A stretch of DNA of 64,000 nucleotides from Hevea brasiliensis. Lineage: Eukaryota > Streptophyta > Magnoliopsida > Malpighiales > Euphorbiaceae. A program made the position numbers and the translations under genes. The notes under the pieces are model-generated. The model searched no databases. It had not been told where the DNA came from and worked only from the letters and a program-made list of their open reading frames with translations. Positions 56,545-64,000 of the stretch are shown here, piece by piece; position 1 is the stretch's first letter, and every line of letters starts with the position of its first letter. Location: assembly GCF_030052815.1 (NCBI RefSeq), contig NC_079510.1, positions 28,845,823-28,909,822 of the forward strand, in the 5' to 3' direction.

Positions 56545-57444
56545 TTTACTACATTATTATTGTTATGATGTGATAATTTAAAGGTTTCTAGCGCATAAGG
56601 ATTTACCAAGGGCAAAAAAACCTTATTAATGAAAAGGTAGATGGGGGGGGTTCTCTACTAATGCCACTAGTAGCAGAGCTGTTGTATGGTAATGATACAT
56701 TTTTGAAAATATAGTTGGATTTGTTGAATGTCATCAAGGTGAAGAACAGATGGTTTCCCATTTGGGACTGCAGTCTTCTCATTTTAACTTGGTCTAAAAC
56801 TTTGAGGACACAACACAAACAACTACAAGCTTTTGATTGATATGAGTACCCACTTGGGGCAATTAGTCTCCTCATTTTATGGGTTCTACCTGCACATTAA
56901 TGGAATTTATGCATGTAGACAAAATTTTAGCAACTTTGGTCTTTTCTTGAAATTCTCATTTTTCTTCGTTTTCTAGATTGGTGTTATAATTCATTTTTCT
57001 TAAAAGTCTCATTTTAGCAACAAGGACGTTCTTTGATCTCTTATGTGTATTTTTTCCATGAATATTGAAAAATTATTATGATAATTTCCATCAATTGAAT
57101 GCTATTCTTTAGGAATCCCTGCACTAGTTCATTAACCATTTTGGTTGATTTTTTAGATTGTTGTTTGGACTAAAGTATAGTTTTGTAAACAGTGAAAGGG
57201 TTTCCACTTCTTGATACTTTTTCTTCTGAAAATTATGACTTAAATAGTGTTCATTATACATCAAAATGTGTTTTTCTTATAGTACAACTATCATAATTTT
57301 TGTTATATTCATGATTTACCTTAAAGAGCAGGAAGCATCTTACATTTTAACAGAAGGATCCTTTTGTTCTTTCATAAGAATGGTCCTTGTTGGCATATAA
57401 AAGAGGAAAGAAGAACTATTAGGGAAGCATATAAATGATTGGAA
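56545..57444. other. interval with no recognisable gene or repeat
   Basis: This AT-rich 0.9-kb stretch has no ORF with motifs, no LTR termini and no match elsewhere in the window by eye. It is one of the few places where single-copy intergenic DNA may survive. Confidence 0.5.
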
Positions 57445-58160
57445 AGTAAATGAACCAAGCCGAGCCAAGTTTTAAAGAGTTTAGACTTAGCTTGTCAAAT
57501 TTTTTTTAAACTCGAACTCAACTCATGTCAAACTCGAGTTGAATATCTATAAGCTCATATTTGGCTCGTTTAGAAAATGAGCTCTAAATGAGCTGAGTCA
57601 AACCGAACTTTTTATCAAACTAAGTCTCGAGTAGCTCGCTTCATTTACAGAGTGAGTCTTAGTTTTATGGTTATGAAATTCAAATTACGTAATTTTGATT
57701 AGTTCTCATATAAAAAAATAACTTAGTTTTCATAAAACATTAAATTTAAATTACAAATAACTATATTTAATAAATACATTTTATATATTGATTATATCAT
57801 AATTTTAAACAATATATTATTTTTAAAACATTTCTAAATAAGAAAATAAATATTTATAATATAATAAAATATAATAATTAATATAAATATTTTTTTTTAC
57901 AAATGAGTTTATTTAATGAGCCTGCTCATGAGCTAGCTCGTGAGCTTGTAAATAAGCTAACTTGCAAGCCTATAAATGAGCTGGCTCGCGAGCTTTAGCA
58001 AGTTGAATACTATTAAGTTCGAACTCAACTTGTTTATTATATGAGCTTAAAAATCGAGCTCTAACTTGACTCATTTTCTAAATGAGTCAAACCGAGCCGA
58101 ACTTTTATCAAGCTGAGCCTCAAGCAGCTAGCAAATAACTTGATTCATTTACAGCACATG
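57445..58160. repeat. GAGCTCG-rich repeat modules flanking an AT-rich core
   Basis: Two modules (about 57459-57650 and 57911-58158) are dense in GAGCTCG, GCTCG, AGCCGA and AACTCGAGTT words and both end with TTCATTTACAG. Between them are ~260 bases of very AT-rich sequence. Both modules include TCAAACCGA(GC/AC) and ...ACTTTTTATCAA(A/G)CT. The pattern resembles the GAGCTCG-motif repeats common in plant intergenic DNA; its class is unknown to me. Confidence 0.5.
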
Positions 58161-58361
58161 TGCACGTTTGTGGCCAAATGAAAGATGGCACGTTGTGGCC
58201 TCAGCTTTCTAAGCATAGCAGTTCATGTCCCATGCAAGCTTTTTGATCATTTTTAATAAGCATTTAGTATAGTTAATGATGAATCAGTTAAGAAGGCAAT
58301 TCATGCTAAGCCAATGAGTTCTCTTTTAATTGGCAAGGAGGGCGGCATTTTGGATTGAAAT

Positions 58362-58711
58362 TGTTGTGAAAATCACATCCATAAAAAATGAAGAACACAA
58401 AATTTAAGTGGTTGTGCGTACGTCTACTCCACCAATAAATTCACTATCAAGAAAAAATAATTACAACTACTAATTATTTTTCTCACCCTTAAAATCACTC
58501 AAACAAAACTCACAAAATTCAATATACCTCTCCACTTTGTGAGCTCTCTACAATACATTTAATATAATGGTCAACCAACTACACATATATATATAAGCCA
58601 TTAAAAATTAGTACTTTTAGGACTCTAATTATTAAATTTTATAATTAAAATTCTACTAAACTTCCTAAACTAATTTTATTTTCTAATTCCAATTGGACTT
58701 GGACAGTAACA
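58362..58711 (-). repeat. 3' LTR of the 2.1-kb copia derivative
   Basis: Plus-strand ends TGTTGTGAAAATCAC and GGACAGTAACA. It aligns with 60094-60442 along its length, including AATAATTACAACTACTAATT and GAGCTCTCTACAATACAT. Confidence 0.88.
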
Positions 58712-58789
58712 ATCTCTACCTCTAAGTCAAATAGAATTAATCTTCATAATTTCTACAAAAGTCAATTTTCTCTTGGGTACTTCCTTGTA

Positions 58790-59185
58790 CTATTGATTGC
58801 TGATGTTGCATCTTTCTTCCACTTGCATTCTTCTAATCAATATACTTCCTTCCAATTTGTAGAGATTCTTTGCACCAATCTTCTCAACCTTCATGATTAT
58901 AAAAGCACCTTGGCTAACTCTCATGACTCCACCATGAATCGAACACCTATAACCTAAAGAATCCAACTTACACAAGGAAATTAATTTCCTTTCAAATTTT
59001 GGAGCATACCTTACTTCATCGAACACTTTTACTCGATCACCATGTAGTTTGATCTTCACTCTTCCAATACCTTCAACTTCCATCTTATTCCCATTGGCTA
59101 GCTTCACTTTCTCTCCTTCCTTCTCTTCAATCACATCAAACCACTCATTCTTTGAGCAAATATGGAATAGGCAAGTAGAATTCAA
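58790..59185 (-). pseudogene. pol (PR): protease-like fragment of the 2.1-kb copia derivative
   Basis: The frame contains STCLFHICSKNEWFDVIEEK, then KVKLANGNKMEVEGIGRVKI, EVRYAPKFERKLISLCKLDS and RRMQVEERCNISNQ. This matches the protease to pre-integrase segment of Tork/TNT1-like copia polyproteins as I recall them (usually W-LDS-(A/G)CS-H(I/M)C). The catalytic Asp position reads Asn (LNSTC, codon just upstream at about 59185), so the protease would be inactive. The frame stops 78 bases before the 3' LTR with no integrase. Confidence 0.7.
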
Positions 59186-59189
59186 TAAC

Positions 59190-60079
59190 CACTTATCTTA
59201 TAATGGATCTTTTGTCTTTTCCTTATCATCATTCACATTTAAACATTCACTATCAAAACCATCATCCATTACAATTCTTCTTCTTCTTTTATGTGACTCT
59301 TCTTAAATTGTTTAAACTCTACAAGATCTTCTTTCATCTTCATAAAATGGAATTAAATATGACCCTTCTCATGACAGTAGTAGCATTCTCTATCTTTATG
59401 GTCTACTCATGGTCTCGAGCTCGATCTAATATTCCTTCTCCAATTATTTTCACGTGGATTGCTTATATCACAATTAGAACCAGCAATAAAAGCTCCACCT
59501 TCACTGCTACTACTTATCTTCTTAAACTTCTCATCATCAAAGATAACTGCAGTAACCTCCTCCATCTTCAAAGTCTCCTTCCTAGCTGTTAGGGTTGTCA
59601 TCAAGCTTTTATAAGAATGTGAGAGAGAGGTTAAAAGTAAGAGGCTTTTTCTTCATCAACCTTCACACCAACACTAGCCAATTGGATACTTAATTTATTA
59701 AAAATATTGAGGTGATCCCTCTCATCAGTACCTTCATCCATTCTGAGTTGATACAACTCCTTCTTTAAGTATAAGCTATTTGTGAGTGACTTTTACATAT
59801 ACAAGCTCTCCAATTTCTTTAACAAAACAACTGCTGAAGTCTCTTCTAAAATATTGTACTTCACATTAGGGGCTAATGTCAATCTAATTGTACTCACCGC
59901 CCTTTGTTGAAGTTCCTCCCAATCATCATCTTTCATGGTTGCCGACTGCTTCTCGTTTAATACTTTAATTAATCCTTATTGTACAAGGACATCCTTCACT
60001 GTGCTTTACCATAAATTGAAATTATTTTTTCCATCAAAAGGCTCCACCTCAAATTTTGTGTTCACTATCTTGAACTACA
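59190..60079 (-). pseudogene. gag: gag remnant of the 2.1-kb copia derivative
   Basis: Minus-strand fragments include DDDWEELQQRAVSTIRLTLA near 59930, ETSAVVLLKKLESLYM and YLKKELYQLRMDEGTDERDH (UBN2-type Gag), and KMEEVTAVIFDDEKFKKISS at 59407-59604. A knuckle-like CYYCHEKGH lies near 59380, lacking the final cysteine after a stop. Several stops and frameshifts are present. Confidence 0.7.
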
Positions 60080-60091
60080 GCTCTGATACCA
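60080..60091 (-). other. primer-binding site of the 2.1-kb copia derivative
   Basis: The minus strand reads TGGTATCAGAGC, matching the initiator tRNA-Met 3' end, two bases from the LTR at 60094. Confidence 0.88.
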
Positions 60092-60093
60092 CT

Positions 60094-60442
60094 TGGTGTA
60101 AAAATTACACCCACACAAAATAAAGAATATAAAATTTAATGTGGTTTGGCATAAGCCTACTCTACCAACAAATCCACTATCAAGGAAAAATAATTACAAC
60201 TACTAATTATTTTTCTCACCCTCAAAATCACTCAAACAAAACTCACAAAATTTAATATACCTCTTCACTTGGTGAGCTCTCTACAATACATTCAATATAA
60301 TGGCTAACAAACTACACATATATATAGACCACTAAAAACTAGTCTTTTTAGAACTCTAATTATTAAATTTTATAATTTTAATTCTGTTAAACTTTTTAAT
60401 CCAATTATACTTCCTAATTTCAATTAGACTTAGACTCTAATA
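60094..60442 (-). repeat. 5' LTR of the 2.1-kb copia derivative
   Basis: It begins TGGTGTAAAAATTACACC and ends AGACTCTAATA on the plus strand, where the expected CA has become TA. The following GAAAT completes the TSD, which fixes the boundary. Confidence 0.85.
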
Positions 60443-60447
60443 GAAAT

Positions 60448-60875
60448 CTTGTGCAACTGAGTTGTGCTTCACTTCACATCACGCACTACTTCAATTTGAA
60501 ACTTATTACTTTACATCAAATAGTGTATGTTGCATAAATTAAATTAATCACTTATTGTAATTTTTTAAATAATTTTTCTTCTATAGTATATATAAATTAA
60601 TTTACCCTTTATATATATTTATTTGAATTTAAATTATTTATAATTATAATTTTAAATTTATATCCTTATTTTAGTTAGCCTTCTATGAGTATTAAATTTC
60701 TAATAAAGAAAACATTAAATATAAAAATCCCATTCCTTTTTTCATATGGCTTTTTCTTTTTTCCTTTTTTTTTCTTTCTTAGTTTCTTTTATAATAATTA
60801 GTGTATTAATTTTTTTATTGATGCCTTTTTAAAAAAATTAATTATTATAAATTTTTAAAAGTATTAATTTTATCG

Positions 60876-60973
<98 letters not shown>

Positions 60974-61079
60974 TCTCTAATTATCATATAAGTGAATAAA
61001 TTTCAAGTTCTATATTATTAGTATTGTTTTTATTTAGTTTACAAAATTATATTAACTGCCTATTATTTTTTAATGGGAT
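60448..61079. other. very AT-rich interval with a trinucleotide palindrome
   Basis: No gene is visible. The main feature is the (TAA)n/(TTA)n tract at 60878-60972. Homopolymer runs of T occur near 60740-60790. Confidence 0.6.
60878..60972. repeat. (TAA)n followed by (ATT)n, inverted microsatellite
   Basis: About 40 bases of TAA units switch at AATATT (near 60915-60920) to about 54 bases of ATT units. The two halves are complementary, so a hairpin or cruciform is possible. Confidence 0.97.
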
Positions 61080-63498
61080 AACTGTCAAAAAAATTTTATA
61101 TTTATCAAATTTTTGTAATTCTATTCTATACTATAAAAATTATCAATTAAATTCTAAACATTTTAACTCGTATCAATTCTACCCCACTATTATTAAAGCT
61201 ATTATATAACTAACGGAGCTACCACGTCATGAAGGAGCGGAAGTATGAAAATTATTAGATTAGAACATTGAACTCAAAAATTTTCTTCCAGGGTCTCATG
61301 CATCATGCAAGATTCATTAAGTACCTAATTGATTTCAATGTTCAATTGCATATTAAAACACTTTTAATATTTATTAGGATCTACATTTGCCATTTAAGAT
61401 TTTAGAATTAACAAATTAATTCATTAGAATCCTAAATTGATACAAGAATATGTGCACTAACCTTTTGATGCACTGTAGATATGATTGGTACCTTTGTGAA
61501 GAACTTAGGACCCCAAATGTTGTCCCTCTAGCTTGTCCACTCTAAGATCACCAATGGGTAGCCCCTAAACCAGCTTCTCAAGCCTTGCCAACCAATTAGA
61601 AATTAGGGATTTGCCTTTAGAGAGGTTGTAGATGTGTATAGGACACTAGAAATAATTTCTAGCAATTTTAATTCAAAGAAATTTGGATCATTCTCTTTGA
61701 ATTGATGAGAGAAGATAAAGAGCAGAGGAGAGAATAAGGGTGGCGGCACCTTGAAGAAAATAAGAAGAGAGTGGCTAATATTTTTTATTTTCTCATAACA
61801 TCACATTATATAATTAGGTCATCACTTAAAACCCTTGCCACATGTCATCACTTGATTGCATCTTAATTTTAATTGACCTAATCATATTAAGCCAAGTGTC
61901 AAAGCTAGACTTAATCTTGACTTTGATCATCTTGCATGATAGGAAGACAAATGACAAACCATGATGCCATGTGTCACCATCTTATGGTGTCACATGCCAC
62001 CCTGTGAAATAACCAAATTACCCTTATGTTGTAATTTTGAGTTCTCAACCCAAAATAATTATTTCTCCTCTTCTAATCAATTTATATCAAATATAAATTA
62101 ATTAATTAATCTCTATTAATTAATTTCTCATAATTAAATTCATATTTAAACACTTTAAATATAAATTTAACTTATACTATATATCCAATAATCTAGATTT
62201 GGTTTCAAGCCATGCTAGGGACTTTGCAATCTTATTGCAAACCAAACCTATTTAATTAATCAATTAAAATCTTTAATTAATCAATTAAATCACATTTAAC
62301 TTGGTGATTACTTGTGTATATGTGTGACTCACTAGGCTCATCACTAATTAGCAATGAGATATGATATTAACTCTTAATATCATCAGAACTCTTTCTTACC
62401 ATAAATGATTTCTCTAAATCATTTTAGGCACCTCATAGACTATGGTTAACACCTAGCATAGCATGCCATGGCCACCCAATTAGTAATAAGGAATACCTTA
62501 AATGAACCTATTATCATATACTACCATGCACTAGAATCTCTCTATTACAAAATTTCAATTCCAGCTGGAGCCATGGTTAATGTCAAACCCCATTTGCTAT
62601 GAACATTATGTTCTCTTTTAATTCTAGTTCTTGATTAAAAAGATTTTCTCATCAGAAACTCTTTTCTGATTAAATCTGTCTGTCCTGGCCAGGAACTTGA
62701 AACATCAAGAACAATTAAATGAACATAAGATTTTATCCCTACTTACTTAGGGTAACAGATTCCATCTTGATCAACACCTATCTCTATATATAATTGGTAG
62801 GAGCTAACATATGCCCATATACCCATACACAGTACAAGTATGAAAGCAGTATCAAACTCAAACCACCTATATACAAGATAATTGTGCTATCTCAGGTCTA
62901 AAGATTATATGCACTGATATGATTTATAACAATGCATTGACAAGAGTAAACTCCACGTGCTTGTCATAAGTGTCACTGGTTCAGCCTACTTATCATGTAT
63001 AAGTGCCTATCATGTTTGTTATATGGCATGAGACTCACAATTCCATCTTATTTATATCTCATATAAATACCTTGGGAACAAACATTATTACAATCTTTCT
63101 GGATAAGTCATATTCGGTATGAAGTATCCTTGATTGTGAACCAATTTATGATACTTTGTGCTAGAAATATTATCACTCGTATTCTTAACAACTTCAGAAT
63201 AGAATTTCTAACAAAATATCAATGGACATTTTCTATTACACATAAATATATTATGTAAACGAAAAAAGTGAAATTACCTTTTATTAATAAAATAAGTACA
63301 AGATACATACTAAATGATATGCTCTAGGGCATACTACTAACACGTCAAATGCAACAGGGATGCCATGTCAATTGCCACGTCATGCTATCATATGGTATAA
63401 TTGGTAAGAGTTAAAAAATATATGTTTTAGCTGGTAATTTTTTTAGTATGGGAATAATTGTAAAGAATTTATAAATATAGGTTTTTTTTTGGCAAAAT
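61080..63498. mobile_element. MITE with ~105-bp terminal inverted repeats, split by a solo LTR
   Basis: The left end (61080-61184) reads AACTGTCAAAAAAATTTTAT and, further in, TATACTATAAAAATTATCA and TTTTAACTCGTATCAATTCT. The reverse complement of 63394-63498 reads ATTTTGCCAAAAAAAAACCT, CATACTAAAAAAATTACCA and TTTTAACTCTTACCAATTAT. These are clear long inverted repeats. Without the LTR and one TSD copy the element is about 300 bp and non-coding. The TIR type resembles Mutator-like MITEs, but no 9-bp TSD could be fixed. Confidence 0.65.
61225..63347 (-). mobile_element. Angela-like solo LTR (2113 bp), TSD CGTCA
   Basis: The LTR spans 61230 (TGAAGGAGCGGAAG) to 63342 (CATACTACTAACA) with CGTCA at 61225-61229 and 63343-63347. 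It is the same family as the copia-3 LTRs. No interior sequence remains, so it formed by LTR-LTR recombination. It interrupts the MITE. Confidence 0.94.
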
Positions 63499-64000
63499 TT
63501 CCAATCCATTTTAATTTATAAAAAATTTAAAAATTACTTTTAAAATTGAGAGTTAATTGCCAATTCGATTTAGATTAATTTTATTGACTTGAAAATGCTT
63601 CAACATGAAAATATAATAAAATAGTGGTAAAAGAAATGAGAATGGAAAGTAAGATACCTAAAATGATATGAAAGGAAATAATATAAAAAAATTTATAACA
63701 TTTGAATATTCATATAAAAGTGATTTCAATCATAATTGAATGGTGAAAAATGATTCATATCATCAATTTTAACTAGTTTTGGAAACTTATTCATTATTGT
63801 ATATGTTTTAATTAATTATATATAACTTTTTATAGTAAATATTTAAAGAAAATTTATTTTTTAATCTTTAAATTATGCTAAGGATGGTAACATATGAAGT
63901 ACTTATGAAAATTGTTTACATAAAACATATTTATAATTAATAATTTATATTTTAAATTTTAATATTTTTAGAAGAAATTACCAAAAAAGCCCTGTACTTT
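63499..64000. other. AT-rich window end, possible start of another MITE
   Basis: No ORF or RNA gene is visible. The last ~25 bases (AAATTACCAAAAAAGCCCTG) resemble the TIR start of the MITE at 61080, so a second member may begin near 63978. Confidence 0.4.

Larger units (their letters stand above)
58357..60447 (-). mobile_element. 2.1-kb Tork-like copia derivative with gag-pro only, TSD GAAAT
   Basis: Two LTRs (58362-58711, 350 bp; 60094-60442, 349 bp) flank a 1.38-kb interior. GAAAT is duplicated at 58357-58361 and 60443-60447. The minus-strand PBS (60080-60091) sits two bases from the right LTR, and a purine tract TTAGAGGTAGAGAT touches the left one. The interior has decayed gag and protease remnants and goes directly from a protease/pre-integrase fragment to the PPT. 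Integrase and RT are absent, so the element is non-autonomous. Confidence 0.88.

Noticed and set aside
59203..59592. 129-codon plus-strand ORF with hydrophobic segments
   Set aside because: Antisense to the gag-pro remnant of the 2.1-kb copia element, Phe/Leu-rich because of the lysine-rich opposite strand.

Overview
This window is a repeat-dense stretch of a plant nuclear genome, almost certainly a eudicot. Every coding signal I can recognise belongs to LTR retrotransposons or other mobile DNA; I see no host protein gene, tRNA or rRNA. The Ty1/copia and Ty3/gypsy lineages present (Angela/BARE-1-like, SIRE-like, Tork-like, Athila-like, and a family with long ~3.3-3.9 kb LTRs) fit a flowering plant. 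A woody species such as a Euphorbiaceae is only a weak guess. The DNA is AT-rich except in the ORF block at 6.8-8.6 kb.

Layout. 1-6258: the 3' two thirds of an Angela-like copia element (copia-1, +), cut by the window edge, inserted in a gypsy-type element that carries a Transposase_28-like ORF and an intact 294-codon coiled-coil ORF (6259-9190). 9191-13488: two LTR remnants of a long-LTR family (-), fused by a deletion. 13494-32574: one SIRE-like copia element (copia-F, -) spread over 19 kb because it contains a pol-less Athila-like element (15285-24504, TSD ATCTT) and a 3.2-kb solo LTR (27441-30675, TSD TCATA). 32575-38424: another long LTR (-), split by a solo LTR of the same family (33408-36862, TSD TAGAC). 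38425 to about 53.95 kb: an old Angela-like element (copia-2, +) containing a younger complete Angela-like element (copia-3, -, 40676-49467, TSD GGAGA). About 53.95-55.47 kb: probable gypsy LTR. 55694-56539: a TRIM array of four 151-bp LTRs and three short interiors (TSD AGCTA). 57445-58160: GAGCTCG-rich modules. 58362-60442: a 2.1-kb two-LTR copia derivative with gag-pro only (TSD GAAAT). 61080-63498: a long-TIR MITE split by an Angela-like solo LTR (TSD CGTCA).

How it works together. Seven insertions have perfect 5-bp target-site duplications, so their order can be read: copia-3 is younger than copia-2; the Athila-like element and the 3.2-kb solo LTR are younger than copia-F; the solo LTR is younger than the MITE. 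Most coding regions are decayed by stops and frameshifts. Several elements look non-autonomous by structure as well as by decay: the TRIM (no ORF), the Athila-like element (gag-pro, no RT/IN), the 2.1-kb copia element (gag-pro only), and a pair of Angela-like copies that share an in-frame loss of the protease segment. These would have needed proteins supplied by other elements.

All calls come from reading motifs, termini and repeats by eye; family names rest on recalled family features, not on searches.
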